Source: an uncultured Pelagibacteraceae bacterium (lineage in GTDB: Bacteria > Pseudomonadota > Alphaproteobacteria > Pelagibacterales > Pelagibacteraceae). From it: a stretch of 64,000 bases of DNA. Positions 30,257 through 41,222 of the stretch are shown here, in pieces. The position numbers and the translations under genes are program-made. The first letter of the stretch is position 1; each line of letters starts with the position of its first letter. The stretch spans positions 1 through 64,000 of the forward strand of contig CACIYQ010000003.1 in the NCBI GenBank assembly GCA_902590915.1, given 5' to 3'. Below the pieces are notes generated by a model. The model saw only the letters and a list, made by a program, of their open reading frames with translations, did not search any database and was not told where the DNA came from.

Positions 30257-31768
30257 ATGAAAACACATCCAATTAAACTTCAAAAACCGGGAAAAAAAAC
30301 AGTTAAAAAAAATCACCTAGCTTGGCTAATTGCTAAGATGGCTTCTGAAGACTGGAATTTAAACAAAGATGTAATTGAGATGGTTGGCAATAGGATTATT
30401 GACAATGCAGGTGTTGCAGTTGCTGCTTTAAATAGGGAGGCAGTTAAAATTGCTAGAGCACAAGCGATGCAGTTTGAAAATAGAAGTGGTGCGACTTTAA
30501 TTGGATTAAATTCAAAAAAAAAATTTGATTGTCAGTGGGCAGCTTGGGCAAATGCAGTAGCAGTGAGAGAATTAGATTTTCATGACAATATAATGGCTAA
30601 AGAAACTTGCCATCCTGGAGACTGCATACCAACTATTTTAGCAGTAGCGCAGCAAAGAAATTGTAATGGTAAAGATTTAATAAAAGCTATTGCAACAAGT
30701 TATGAAACACAATTAAGGTTATCAATGTCAATTGCTCTTAATCCAAATAAGATTGATCATGTAGGACATTTAGGTCCAGCAATTACTAGTGGAATTGGTA
30801 GACTTTTAAAGTTAGATATAGAAACGATTTATCAAGCGATTCAGTGGAGTGCACACACGTCTATTTTTACAAGACAAGGAAGAAAAGGAAACTTATCTAG
30901 CTGGAAAGCTTATGCTCCTGGGTTAGTTGGTAAAAATGCAATAGATGCAATTGATAGAGCAATCAGAGGTGATAAATCACCAAGTCCAGTTTGGGAGGGT
31001 GATTATGGTATCATTTCAATTTTATTAGAAAAAGAAAACAAAAATATAAAAATTAATCTACCTGAAAAAAATGAATCTAGAAATGGAATTTTAGGAACTT
31101 TTACAAAAGAACATTCAGCAGGTTATCATGGAAATGCTTTAATTGATTTAGCATTTAAGATGAGAAAAAAAATTAAAAATATAAAGCAGATAAAAAAAAT
31201 CAATATTTATTCAAAAAAATATACCCATATTGTGATGGGTAGTGGGAGCAATGATAATGAAAAGTATAGTCCTAAAGCCTCAAGAGAAACTCTTGACCAT
31301 TCAGCAATGTATATTTTTGCAGTTGCTTTGGAAGATGGAGCTTGGCACCACGAAAAAAGTTATTCTAAAAAAAGAAAAAATAAACTTGATACGATTAAAT
31401 TATGGAGAAAAATAAAAACCTTTGAAAGTAAAAGTTGGAATAAAAAGTATTATGATGAACCTGATCCTTTAAAAAAAGCACAAGGAGCAAAAGTAGAAAT
31501 AGAGCTAATGAATGGACTAAAAATAATTGACCAACTAGAATTTGCCAATGCTCATCCAAATGGAAAAACTCCTTTTGGAAGAGATGAATATATTAATAAA
31601 ATGAAAATTTTGACTAAAAATATAATTCATAAACAAGAAGAAAATAGATTTATAAATTTAATTGGTAATCTGGAAAAATTAAAATCAAATGAAATAAAAA
31701 CTTTAAATATAGTCTGCAAAGAAAAACATTTAGACTTCAAAAAAAATAATATAAAAGGTATTTTCTAA
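30257..31768 (+). CDS. MmgE/PrpD family protein (paralogue 2)
   Basis: ANAVAVRELDFHDNIMAKETCHPGDCIPTILAVAQQ; DHVGHLGPAITSGIGRLLKL; EHSAGYHGNALIDLAFKMR. Confidence 0.88.
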   Translation: MKTHPIKLQKPGKKTVKKNHLAWLIAKMASEDWNLNKDVIEMVGNRIIDNAGVAVAALNREAVKIARAQAMQFENRSGATLIGLNSKKKFDCQWAAWANAVAVRELDFHDNIMAKETCHPGDCIPTILAVAQQRNCNGKDLIKAIATSYETQLRLSMSIALNPNKIDHVGHLGPAITSGIGRLLKLDIETIYQAIQWSAHTSIFTRQGRKGNLSSWKAYAPGLVGKNAIDAIDRAIRGDKSPSPVWEGDYGIISILLEKENKNIKINLPEKNESRNGILGTFTKEHSAGYHGNALIDLAFKMRKKIKNIKQIKKINIYSKKYTHIVMGSGSNDNEKYSPKASRETLDHSAMYIFAVALEDGAWHHEKSYSKKRKNKLDTIKLWRKIKTFESKSWNKKYYDEPDPLKKAQGAKVEIELMNGLKIIDQLEFANAHPNGKTPFGRDEYINKMKILTKNIIHKQEENRFINLIGNLEKLKSNEIKTLNIVCKEKHLDFKKNNIKGIF

Positions 31769-33114
31769 TGAAAATCCAGGATGATTTAACAAAATATATT
31801 TCAACAGCTTTAAGTAATAATCTACCTGAAAAAACTAAAATCAAAACACGTTTTCATTTACTAGATGCGATTGTTTCTATACTTACAGGGAGGCTTTTGC
31901 CTCCTGGGCAAAAAGGTTTTAATTTTTCAAAAAATCAAGGCGGAGTACAGGAGGCCACTTTATTAGGTAATAATATTAAAGTTTCGGCAATAAACGCTGC
32001 ATTTTCAAATGGTATGGCTGCTCATGCCAACGAAACTGATGACTCACATACAAAAGGAAGATTTCATCCAGGTTGCGCAATAATTCCAACAACACTGGCA
32101 ATCGCAGAGAAAGAAAATCTTAGCAGTGAGGAAATTTTTAAAGGTATTGCTTTGGGTTATGATGTTGGCGTTAGGTTTACAACAAGCCTTGGATATAAAA
32201 CACCTAAAACTAGTATTTTTGCAACTCACAGTATAGGACCAATTTTTGGAAGTGCAGCTTCTGCTGGTGCGTTATTAAAATTAACTCACGAACAATGCAA
32301 TTATTTGATTTCATATACTGTTCAACAAGCTTCAGGATTAGCATGTTGGAATAGAGATCCTGATCATATTGAGAAAGCATTTGTATTCTCTGGAATGACA
32401 TCAAGAAATGCCATTTATTCAGCATTATTTGCTAAAGATAATTTTACATCTGTGAGAGATCCGATCTTAGGAGAAAGGGGATTTCATGCAGGCTTTGCTC
32501 ACAATGCTAAACCTGAACTGTTAAACGAAAAATTAGGTGAAAATTTTGAAATTGATAATGCTTCATTAAAAAAATGGTCTGTAGGCTCACCAATTCAATC
32601 CATGATGGATGCAATAGAGTATTTACTTCAAAATAATGACTTTAATTACAAAGATATAAAAGAATTAACAGTAGAAATACCAGCTGATCGTTTTCACATT
32701 GTTAATGATAGAGAAATTCCATCTATCAGTGCACAACATTTAATTGCCGTTCATTTAATAAAAAAAACTATGGGATATGAAGAGGCACATGATGAAAAAC
32801 TATTCAACGACTCGGAAGTAGTAAGTTTGAGAAAAAAAATTAAATCTATTTCAAGTGAGGAATTAGCAATTGCTAGACCAGAAAGGCAGTCTAAAATTAC
32901 AATTATCTTAAATAATGATAAAAAACTATTTTACCATGCAAAGTCTGTTCGTGGAACCCCAGATAACCCCATGGAAGAAAAGGATATTATTGCGAAATCA
33001 AAAAGATTGTTTTCAGTTTTTAAAACATCTCAAACCGATGATATTATTGATTTAATTTTACATAAAGAATTTAATGCTAGTGAATTAGTTAAGTTGTGTG
33101 ATCTTAATCTTTGA
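31768..33114 (+). CDS. MmgE/PrpD family protein (paralogue 3)
   Basis: GMAAHANETDDSHTKGRFHPGCAIIPTTLAIAEKE; ATHSIGPIFGSAASAGALL. Confidence 0.88.
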   Translation: MKIQDDLTKYISTALSNNLPEKTKIKTRFHLLDAIVSILTGRLLPPGQKGFNFSKNQGGVQEATLLGNNIKVSAINAAFSNGMAAHANETDDSHTKGRFHPGCAIIPTTLAIAEKENLSSEEIFKGIALGYDVGVRFTTSLGYKTPKTSIFATHSIGPIFGSAASAGALLKLTHEQCNYLISYTVQQASGLACWNRDPDHIEKAFVFSGMTSRNAIYSALFAKDNFTSVRDPILGERGFHAGFAHNAKPELLNEKLGENFEIDNASLKKWSVGSPIQSMMDAIEYLLQNNDFNYKDIKELTVEIPADRFHIVNDREIPSISAQHLIAVHLIKKTMGYEEAHDEKLFNDSEVVSLRKKIKSISSEELAIARPERQSKITIILNNDKKLFYHAKSVRGTPDNPMEEKDIIAKSKRLFSVFKTSQTDDIIDLILHKEFNASELVKLCDLNL

Positions 33115-33119
33115 GATTA

Positions 33120-33872
33120 ATGGACTTTTCATCTCTTTTACCTGAAACAATTTCAATATATGCAGCAGTTTTTTTAATAATTCTAAATTTAATTTGTTCT
33201 TTTATATCCACTGCCTTAAGTCTTGGTGGTGGAATTCTAATGTTAGTGGGTTTATCATTTGTTGTACCACCACTTGCGTTAATACCTGTTCATGGAATAG
33301 TTCAATTAGGGTCAAATTTTGCAAGAATTTTTGTCTCAGTTAAAGATTTAGATAAAAGTGTTATTCTTCCGTTCATTATTGGTAGTTTAATAGGATCATA
33401 TTTGGGAGTAAATATTTATGAAGTATTAGATCCCTCAATTGGACAGGTAGGGGTTGGGTTATTTATACTTTATTCTATCTTTGGTAAATTTCCAAAACTT
33501 GGAAAAAAGTATATTTTTTTTGGTGGGGCAGTATCATCAACATTGTCGATGTTATTTGGTGCTTCAGGTCCATTAATATCAGCGTTGATTAAAAATTTTA
33601 ACTTTAATCCAGTTAAACATGTGGTCACACATGGTTCTTTAATGACTTTTCAACATTTATTTAAATCATTAGCATTTTTTTTTATAGGTTTTGCTTTTGA
33701 GGAATATATATTTCTAGTTGGATTAATGATTTTAGTTGGCTTTGATGGGACTTTTATAGGCAAGCTTGTTTTAGTCTCTAAAGGAGAGAAATATTTTAAA
33801 AAAGTATTAACCATCATACTACTATTTGGCGCGCTTAGATTAATTTATGTAGGTTTAGAGCCTTATTTGTAA
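33120..33872 (+). CDS. TSUP-family (TauE/SafE) transporter
   Basis: FISTALSLGGGILMLVGLSFVVPPLALIPVHGIVQLGSNFARIF; start trimmed to ATG. Confidence 0.85.
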   Translation: MDFSSLLPETISIYAAVFLIILNLICSFISTALSLGGGILMLVGLSFVVPPLALIPVHGIVQLGSNFARIFVSVKDLDKSVILPFIIGSLIGSYLGVNIYEVLDPSIGQVGVGLFILYSIFGKFPKLGKKYIFFGGAVSSTLSMLFGASGPLISALIKNFNFNPVKHVVTHGSLMTFQHLFKSLAFFFIGFAFEEYIFLVGLMILVGFDGTFIGKLVLVSKGEKYFKKVLTIILLFGALRLIYVGLEPYL

Positions 33873-33906
33873 TTAATGAAAACTAATTTATATATTATGA
33901 GTAATT

Positions 33907-34755
33907 ATGAATTTAATTAAAAGTAAAAAAGCTTTATCAGCTGAAATTGTAAATATTGATTTATCAAAAGATTTAAAAGTAGATCAGATTAATTTTATCC
34001 AAAAAGCTTGGGATGAAAATTTAGTTTTGACATTTAAAAATCAAAAATTAAATGATCCACAATTATTAAAATTTAGTAAATACTTTGGAAATTTAGACTT
34101 ACCTGCACCTAATCCATATGGGATAAATTTTTCACCTGAATACCCAGAAATAAACGTAATATCAAATGTTAAAGAAAAAGGAAAACCAATTGGTATTCTT
34201 GGTGATGGCGAGGCCACATGGCATGCTGATATGACCTATAATGAAATTCCGCCAAAAGGTGCAATTTTGTACTCGTTAGAAGTACCAAAAAATCAAGGTG
34301 ATACACACTTTTCTAATATGATTGCTGCTTATGAGGATATGCCTGAGCGCTTAATAAAAAAAATTGATGGTAAAATTTTAATTCATGATGCCTCACATAA
34401 TAGTGCTGGACAATTAAGAAAAGGGTACAAAGAAAATGCTGATCCATCTCTAACGCCAGGAGCAAAACATCCAATTATTTTTAAAGATCCTACTACTCAA
34501 AAAAAATCACTTTTTCTTGGCAGAAGACCACATGCTTATATAGTTGGAATGACTATTGATGAAAGTGAGAGTCTACTAAATGAATTATGGTTACATGCTA
34601 CGCAAGAAAAATATACCTTTACCCATCGATGGCAAAATAACGAAGTGTTGATGTGGAAAAATCTTTTTGTCTTACACAAAAGAGACTCATTTGACCCAAA
34701 TACTAGACGGGTTATGCATAGAACTCAAATAAGTGGAGATATAAGAATTTCTTAG
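33907..34755 (+). CDS. TauD/TfdA-family Fe(II)/2-oxoglutarate-dependent dioxygenase
   Basis: TWHADMTYNEIPPKGAILYSLEVP HxD motif; WKNLFVLHKRDSFDPNTRRVMHRTQ distal His/Arg. Confidence 0.9.
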   Translation: MNLIKSKKALSAEIVNIDLSKDLKVDQINFIQKAWDENLVLTFKNQKLNDPQLLKFSKYFGNLDLPAPNPYGINFSPEYPEINVISNVKEKGKPIGILGDGEATWHADMTYNEIPPKGAILYSLEVPKNQGDTHFSNMIAAYEDMPERLIKKIDGKILIHDASHNSAGQLRKGYKENADPSLTPGAKHPIIFKDPTTQKKSLFLGRRPHAYIVGMTIDESESLLNELWLHATQEKYTFTHRWQNNEVLMWKNLFVLHKRDSFDPNTRRVMHRTQISGDIRIS

Positions 34756-35885
34756 ACCAAAACTTCACCACGCATAAGTGGTCTGAATGTTCTATAAAAA
34801 ATTGCAGATTTTGCAAAGGGCTTTCCTTCTTTACTTTCGATAACAGCTCCCGCTGTCATTATTCCTGATGGATTTCCTGCGCGTAGTTCCATTGGGTTAG
34901 AGTCTTTTCTTTTCACATTATTTGGGATAGTACCCTCAATTGCAGCAGCAACACCAATATTCACTCCGGCAGTACCCATTATTGCTTTATGAGTTTTTTC
35001 CATTGAAAACATTCTAGTTGTAATATCTTGATCTTTAGAATTAATTTTGGTTCCATCCAAACTAACATAATCTTTTGCAGAAGTTACAATTCCAATTCTA
35101 GGTGTGTTCATTGGTGCATCATCTTCCGATTTTGATAAACCAATAATATGTGCAGACTTTCGTCTTATTTTTTGTATTAAATTCATTTTATCAATTTGTG
35201 CATCAAGTACATCTGGTGTTTCTGTACCTTCTAAACCAATATCCTCTGCAAGCAAATATACAAGAGGTGTTGCGGCGTCAATAATACTTACATTAATTTT
35301 GCCAAAATCTTTAATTTCTATTTCATCAATTACATTTCCCGTAGGGAGAAGTTTTCCTGTTCCAGACCCTCCAGGTTCTAAATAATCTAATCTAACTTTG
35401 GATCCAGTTCCATGAACTCCCGCAATCGAATAGTCACCTTCGATTAATGGTTTTCCATCTTTAACATTAAAAGTTGAATGGATGATTTTGTTAGTATTAA
35501 CTTGGTAAATTCTTATTTTATTTTCACCTTCTTTTGGTTTAATTATACCCTCTTGAATTGCATAGGGTCCAACTGCACCTGATAAATTACCACAATTATT
35601 ATTCCATTCTGCAATAGGTTTATCTATAGCAATCTGAATAAAGTTATAGTCAACATCAGCATCATCTCGATCTGATGGACTTATAATAACACACTTAGAA
35701 ACTGATGATACACCACCACCCATTCCATTTAACTGTCTTTTGTTAAAGTCTGGACTTCCAATAACTTTTAAAAACAAATCATTTAACTCTTTTTGATTTG
35801 AGGTAGGTAAATCTTTCTTTTGAAAGAAAACACCTTTACTTGTTCCACCTCGATAATATGTAGCCTTGATCCATCTTTGTGCCAT
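34752..35885 (-). CDS. prpF: PrpF-family protein (2-methylaconitate cis-trans isomerase-like)
   Basis: IKATYYRGGTSKGVFFQKKDLP; NGMGGGVSSVSKCVIISPS; NCGNLSGAVGPYAI; RAGNPSGIM. Confidence 0.9.
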   Translation of the reverse strand: MAQRWIKATYYRGGTSKGVFFQKKDLPTSNQKELNDLFLKVIGSPDFNKRQLNGMGGGVSSVSKCVIISPSDRDDADVDYNFIQIAIDKPIAEWNNNCGNLSGAVGPYAIQEGIIKPKEGENKIRIYQVNTNKIIHSTFNVKDGKPLIEGDYSIAGVHGTGSKVRLDYLEPGGSGTGKLLPTGNVIDEIEIKDFGKINVSIIDAATPLVYLLAEDIGLEGTETPDVLDAQIDKMNLIQKIRRKSAHIIGLSKSEDDAPMNTPRIGIVTSAKDYVSLDGTKINSKDQDITTRMFSMEKTHKAIMGTAGVNIGVAAAIEGTIPNNVKRKDSNPMELRAGNPSGIMTAGAVIESKEGKPFAKSAIFYRTFRPLMRGEVLV

Positions 35886-35890
35886 TAATC

Positions 35891-38518
35891 CTAAGCCTCC
35901 TTATAAGCTGTAGGCAAAATCCCACCATTTTTCCAAAAATTTAACTCTTCTGGAACATCTAATCTAGCATTAAGTGTAACTTCAATAATATCACCTGTTT
36001 GTTTATGTATTTTCATGAGCACTTTTTTATTTTCATTTGTAATATCATTTAACCCTAATAAGCTAAACTGATCTGAACTTTCAATATTTAGCTCATTGAT
36101 ACCTTGTCCATTTTCAAATTCTAAAGGGAGCAATCCCATTCCAATTAAATTTGATCTATGAATTCTTTCAAATCCTTTTGCAACTATTGCTCTTACACCA
36201 ATTAATAATGGTCCTTTAGCGGCTACATCTCTTGACGATCCACATCCATAATTTTCGCCTGCTATAACTATAATTTCTTTTTTCTCTTTTTTATATTGAA
36301 CTGCAGCTTCATAAATTCTCGTTACTTTATTTTCTGGATATTTAATTGTAAGACTTCCTTCCTGATTGGGTACCATTAAATTTCTTAGTCTTAAACTAGC
36401 AAAAGTAGATCTTTCTACAATTTCATGATTGGCTCTTCGAGTTAAATAATTATTAAAATCTTTAGAGTCTAATCCAAGTTTTGTTAAGTAATCCCAAGCT
36501 GCTGTTCCTTTTGTTATAACACTAGAGGGAGAAATATGGTCTGTAGTGACAGAGTCACCAAGTAATACTAGTGGTCGGGCTAGTTCTATATCATTAGTTT
36601 GATTATCTTCTGCATATTTTAAGTATGGAGGTTTTTTTATATAAGTACTATCAGGCCAGTCATAATCTTGAGAATTTGAAACATTTAAATTTTCCCATAA
36701 ACTTCCTCCCTGATACACCTGATCATACTTTTCTCTAAAAGTTTCTGCTTTGTAAAACTCATTTACAATTTTATCCACTTCTATATTTGAAGGCCAAACA
36801 TCCTTCAAAAAAATATTTTGATCATTAGAACTTTTTCCTAAACTGTCACTTAAAAGATTAATTTTGACATTACCTATTATAGAAAACATTACCACTAATG
36901 CAGGGGATGCCAAGTATGAAGCTCTTATATTTGGATGTATTCTCCCTTGGAAATTTCTATTTCCTGAAAGCACTGCAACTGAAAAAATTTTTTCTTTTTC
37001 TATAGTATTTGCTAAGTTTTTGTCTAAAGGTCCTGAGCTGCCGTTACAAGTTGTACATCCAAAACCAACTACATTAAAACCTAATTGATCTAAATATTTT
37101 TGCAAACCAGATTTACTTAAAATCTCTGCTGTAACTTTGCTACCCGGTGCAAAAGATGTTTTTACTTTATTATTTTTTTTAAAACCTAGTTTAACTAATT
37201 TTTTCGCAATCAAACCTGCTGCAATAACATTTTTTGGATTTGCAGTGTTTGTACAGCTTGTTATTGCCGCAATCATTATGTCTGCATCTTTTACTTTGTA
37301 ATCAAGATTAGGTACTTCAAATTCATCCTCCCGTAAATCTTGACTGTAAAGCATGTTTGAGTGAGAATTAATTTCATTTGAAAACTTATTTAAATTAATT
37401 TTATCCTCAGGATTTTTGGGTCCTGACACACAAGGTTCTATTGAGAATAAATCAAGATTTAAAACTCTGTTATAGTCTGGAGTAATATCAGATCTTCGCC
37501 ATAGTTTTTGATGTTTTGAATATTCTTCAACAACTTGAATTTCTTCGTCTGTTCTTCCTGTCATACGCAAATACTCTAAAGTTGAATTGTCAACAGGAAA
37601 TAGGACTGCAGTTGCCCCATACTCTGGTGCCATATTTGAAATAGTTGCTCTATCCCCAACAGTAAGACTTTCAACTCCTTCTCCACAAAATTCAATAAAG
37701 CTTCCAACAACCTTATTTTTTCTTAATAATTTTGTAATATATAAAACTAAGTCTGTTGAAGTTATTCCTTCCTTAAGTTGGTTCTTTAAATTTACCCCAA
37801 CTATCTCTGGCACAGTCATAGGTATTGTTTTTCCAAGCATAGAAATTTCTGCCTCAACTCCACCAACACCCCAACCTAAAACACCTATAGCATTTACCAT
37901 TGGAGTATGACTATCAGTTCCTATGCAAGTATCTGGATGAATAAGATTTAGATCTTTCTTTTTTTCTCTCCATACGACTTTAGATAAATATTCAATATTT
38001 ACCTGATGACAAATACCAACCCCTGGTGGAATTACATTAACTTTATCCAAAAATTTTGAACACCATCTTAAAAAAGAAAATCTCTCAGAATTTCTTTCAT
38101 ACTCTTTTTTTAAGTTTTCAATTTCAGCTTTATCATTTCCAAAATAATCAACCTGCAAAGAATGATCAATAACCAAATCTACAGGTACATCTGGTTGAAT
38201 ATCTTTAGAGTCAATTCCTTTTTTTTGAAGGGCTTCTCTATAGGCAATAAAATCTACCAACATAACTTTACCTAAAATATCATGACTTAAAATTCTATTT
38301 GGAGCAAAATTAATTGCTTCACCTAATCGTTTTTCTAAAATTGATTTTATTTGAGCTTCAGCATTATCATTACGACCCAAAAGATTCTGTCTAATTATAT
38401 TTTCTAACAAAATTCTATAGGTATAAGGTATTTTTTCTATATCCTTAATTTTGCTGATATCTGCAAAATCATATTCTTTATTATCAATAGCAATTTTTTT
38501 GAAACTTTTAAAAATCAT
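35891..38518 (-). CDS. acnD: Aconitase AcnA / Fe-S 2-methylcitrate dehydratase AcnD-type hydratase
   Basis: HPDTCIGTDSHTPMVNAIGVLGWGVGGVEAE; AAITSCTNTANP; GFGCTTCNGSSGPL; GENYGCGSSRDVAAKGP; adjacent prpF favours the AcnD-type role. Confidence 0.8.
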   Translation of the reverse strand: MIFKSFKKIAIDNKEYDFADISKIKDIEKIPYTYRILLENIIRQNLLGRNDNAEAQIKSILEKRLGEAINFAPNRILSHDILGKVMLVDFIAYREALQKKGIDSKDIQPDVPVDLVIDHSLQVDYFGNDKAEIENLKKEYERNSERFSFLRWCSKFLDKVNVIPPGVGICHQVNIEYLSKVVWREKKKDLNLIHPDTCIGTDSHTPMVNAIGVLGWGVGGVEAEISMLGKTIPMTVPEIVGVNLKNQLKEGITSTDLVLYITKLLRKNKVVGSFIEFCGEGVESLTVGDRATISNMAPEYGATAVLFPVDNSTLEYLRMTGRTDEEIQVVEEYSKHQKLWRRSDITPDYNRVLNLDLFSIEPCVSGPKNPEDKINLNKFSNEINSHSNMLYSQDLREDEFEVPNLDYKVKDADIMIAAITSCTNTANPKNVIAAGLIAKKLVKLGFKKNNKVKTSFAPGSKVTAEILSKSGLQKYLDQLGFNVVGFGCTTCNGSSGPLDKNLANTIEKEKIFSVAVLSGNRNFQGRIHPNIRASYLASPALVVMFSIIGNVKINLLSDSLGKSSNDQNIFLKDVWPSNIEVDKIVNEFYKAETFREKYDQVYQGGSLWENLNVSNSQDYDWPDSTYIKKPPYLKYAEDNQTNDIELARPLVLLGDSVTTDHISPSSVITKGTAAWDYLTKLGLDSKDFNNYLTRRANHEIVERSTFASLRLRNLMVPNQEGSLTIKYPENKVTRIYEAAVQYKKEKKEIIVIAGENYGCGSSRDVAAKGPLLIGVRAIVAKGFERIHRSNLIGMGLLPLEFENGQGINELNIESSDQFSLLGLNDITNENKKVLMKIHKQTGDIIEVTLNARLDVPEELNFWKNGGILPTAYKEA

Positions 38519-38601
38519 GGTTTTTATTTAATTTAATACTTTAAAAGATTATATAAAGTATTTTCTATATTTTAAAACATCAGGTTATAACAGTTAAAAA
38601 T

Positions 38602-39663
38602 ATGAATATTAAAAAAAGATATAAAAAAACAGATTTAATCAAGTTTGCATTTAAGGTTCTAAAAAAAGTTGGCTTAAATAACTTAAATTCAAAAACAGTT
38701 GCAAATTTAATAGTGAGAGCAGATGAAAGAGGTGTTTGGTCACACGGGATTGTTAGATTACCAATTTATATAAAAAGGATTGAAAAAAAATCAGCTAAAA
38801 TTAATCCAATACTGAAATTTAAAAAAATAACTAATAATATTTTTCATTTGTCAGGTGATAATGGTCTGGGTTATATAGCCGCCAATGAAGGAATAAAAAA
38901 ATGCGTCTCTCTAGCAAAAAAAAATGGGATTGGTTTGGTAGGAATAAGTGAAAGCAACCATTTTGGAATGGCAGCAAATTATTTAGAAATCGCTGCAAAA
39001 AATAAATGTATTGCTTGGGTATTTACTAACGCATCAAAAGCCTTGCCACCTCATGGAGCGATGGCACCTTTCTTTGGCACAAGTCCTTTTGCATTTGGCT
39101 GTCCTACAAAAAAAATCAATAAACCTTTTATACTTGATATGGCATCTTCTTCTGTTGCGAGAGGAAAGTTAAAATTTGCTGCTCAAAATAATATTAAAAT
39201 ACCTTTTGGGTATGCATTGGATAAATTTGGAAAACCCACGAATGATGGGGCAAAAGCTTTTAAAGGAATCATGTTACCTTTTGGAGGAATGAAAGGTGCT
39301 GGATTATCATGGATGATGGATATAGTAGCTGGAATTTTTACAGGTGCAAATCATAGTGGTAAAGTTAAAAATGCAATTAATGACTTTTCTGGAGCTTCAA
39401 ATGTAGGTCATTTGATGATTTGTCTTAGAACTGATCTATTTCAATCACACACGAACTTTATAAAAAAAATAGAATTTGGAATTAAGGAGGTAAAAAAACT
39501 TAAAAAAGCAAAAGGCTTTAAAAAAATACTACATCCTGGTGAGCCTGAATTTAATAATCAAAATGTAAACTCAAAAAAAGGAATTTTGCTCTCTAAAGAA
39601 ACTATTAAAGAACTAGAGAAATTATCTAAAAAATATGATGTAAGAAGTCCATTTAAAGTTTAG
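38602..39663 (+). CDS. Ldh2/malate-lactate-sulfolactate dehydrogenase family oxidoreductase
   Basis: RADERGVWSHGIVRLP; GIGLVGISESNHFGMAANY; ANASK-PHGA region; MLPFGGMKGAGLSWMMDIVAG. Confidence 0.88.
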   Translation: MNIKKRYKKTDLIKFAFKVLKKVGLNNLNSKTVANLIVRADERGVWSHGIVRLPIYIKRIEKKSAKINPILKFKKITNNIFHLSGDNGLGYIAANEGIKKCVSLAKKNGIGLVGISESNHFGMAANYLEIAAKNKCIAWVFTNASKALPPHGAMAPFFGTSPFAFGCPTKKINKPFILDMASSSVARGKLKFAAQNNIKIPFGYALDKFGKPTNDGAKAFKGIMLPFGGMKGAGLSWMMDIVAGIFTGANHSGKVKNAINDFSGASNVGHLMICLRTDLFQSHTNFIKKIEFGIKEVKKLKKAKGFKKILHPGEPEFNNQNVNSKKGILLSKETIKELEKLSKKYDVRSPFKV

Positions 39664-41122
39664 CAGAGTACTTGCCTGCTATCTTACCAAACACTGCACC
39701 TGAAGTTAAACCACTACCACCTGGATAGTTAAAATAAAAAATACCACCTACCATTTCTCCAGCAGCAAAAAGTCCTTTGATAGGCTTCATGACTTTATTT
39801 AACACTTGGCATTTCTGATTTACTCTTAATCCACCAAAAGTGAAAGTAATTCCACATGTAACTCCATAAGCATAAAAAGGAGCTTTATCTATTTTATTTG
39901 CCCAATTACTTTTGTTAAGTGCTAAACCCTCTGTACATCTTCCATCTTTAATTGTTGGATCATATTTAACTTCTTCTTTAACAGCTTTGTTAAAATCATT
40001 TATAGTTTTTAGAGCTTTCTGCGAATTTATACTTGATATTTTTTTAAGTAACTCTTTAATTGAGTTAGCTCTAACCATCGTAGCAGACTTAACATCATAC
40101 TCTGGATAAAGCATATGTCTCACTTTATGATCAAAAATTTGCCATCCAATTTGATTTGGTTGTTTTATGACTTCTTTTCCAAATTTTGCATAAGTAAAAT
40201 TTCTAAAATCTTCTCCTTCGTCAACAAATCTCTCTCCATTAGCATTTAAAACAATTCCCCATGGATAACTAATTTTTCGATATTTATTACTTATCTTTAA
40301 ATCACTAAACTCAGGTCCATTCATATCGTGAAATACTGCATGGCAACCAGACCAATTTCCATAGGGTGAGGCACCTATTTTTAACGCCATACTTAATCCA
40401 TCACCAGTGTTATGTTTTGTTCCTCTGACTTTTGCCATTTCCCATCCTGGACCAAGATATCTTGTTCTCATTTCAGGACTGGATTCAAAGCCTCCACAAG
40501 CTAAAACTACAGATTTTGCAGTAATCGTCTTTGGTTTATTTTTACTTATAACTTTAACGCCCTTAATAATATTATCTTCATAAATTAAATCAGTTGCAGC
40601 TGTATCATAAAGAATTTCAATTTTATTTTTTTTTATAATCTTAAGCATGGAGTCTATTAGTTTTTCACCTTGACCATTTACCTCTAAAGTCAAGCCTCCC
40701 CAATATCTCATCACACCATTGACTTTGAAAGATTGTCTTCCTTTAATGGGTGTAAATTTTAAACCTTTTTTACTTAACCAATGAATTGTTTCAAAACTTT
40801 TTGATGTTAGGATTTTAGATAATTTTTTATCTGTTTTTCCGTCTGTAACTTTATTCATGTCTCTTAAAAAATCAGCGACACTATATTTTCCATAATCTAT
40901 ACTGTTAGAATTTTTTAAATTTGGTATTACTTTTTTTAAATCTGAAAAGTCATTGTAAGCAAACCTATAAGCACCGTTTGTATATCTGCTGTTTCCACCT
41001 TTTTCTTTAGAGGAGGCTTTCTCCAATACTAAAACTTTTTCTGCACCATTATCTTTTGCAGAGAGAGCAGCAGACAATGCAGCGTTACCTGCTCCAACAA
41101 CAATTACATCATAATTTTTCAC
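39653..41122 (-). CDS. tcuA: FAD-dependent tricarballylate dehydrogenase (TcuA)-like flavoprotein
   Basis: DVIVVGAGNAALSAALSAKDNGAEKVLVLEKA; GGNSRYTNGAYRFAY; CGITFTFGGLRVN; FAAGEMVGGIFYFNYPGGSGL. Confidence 0.82.
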   Translation of the reverse strand: MKNYDVIVVGAGNAALSAALSAKDNGAEKVLVLEKASSKEKGGNSRYTNGAYRFAYNDFSDLKKVIPNLKNSNSIDYGKYSVADFLRDMNKVTDGKTDKKLSKILTSKSFETIHWLSKKGLKFTPIKGRQSFKVNGVMRYWGGLTLEVNGQGEKLIDSMLKIIKKNKIEILYDTAATDLIYEDNIIKGVKVISKNKPKTITAKSVVLACGGFESSPEMRTRYLGPGWEMAKVRGTKHNTGDGLSMALKIGASPYGNWSGCHAVFHDMNGPEFSDLKISNKYRKISYPWGIVLNANGERFVDEGEDFRNFTYAKFGKEVIKQPNQIGWQIFDHKVRHMLYPEYDVKSATMVRANSIKELLKKISSINSQKALKTINDFNKAVKEEVKYDPTIKDGRCTEGLALNKSNWANKIDKAPFYAYGVTCGITFTFGGLRVNQKCQVLNKVMKPIKGLFAAGEMVGGIFYFNYPGGSGLTSGAVFGKIAGKYSAKL

Positions 41123-41159
41123 AATTTTTATTTATATTCTTTTAAAAAAAAAAAAAGAT

Positions 41160-41183
41160 AAATCTTATTTCACAATATAAAAC
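41160..41183. promoter_or_regulatory. Candidate IclR-family operator, site B
   Basis: AAATCTTATTTCACAATATAAAAC upstream of tcuA; 21/24 identical to site C. Confidence 0.55.
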
Positions 41184-41222
41184 AACCTACTTTATTTGAA
41201 ATATAATTAATAATATGAAATG

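Noticed and set aside
36864-37910. Plus-strand ORFs opposite the aconitase gene
   Set aside because: Shadow ORFs of a well-supported hydratase
41144-41158. Poly-A run upstream of tcuA considered as a terminator tract
   Set aside because: No GC stem adjacent in either orientation; likely AT-background homopolymer
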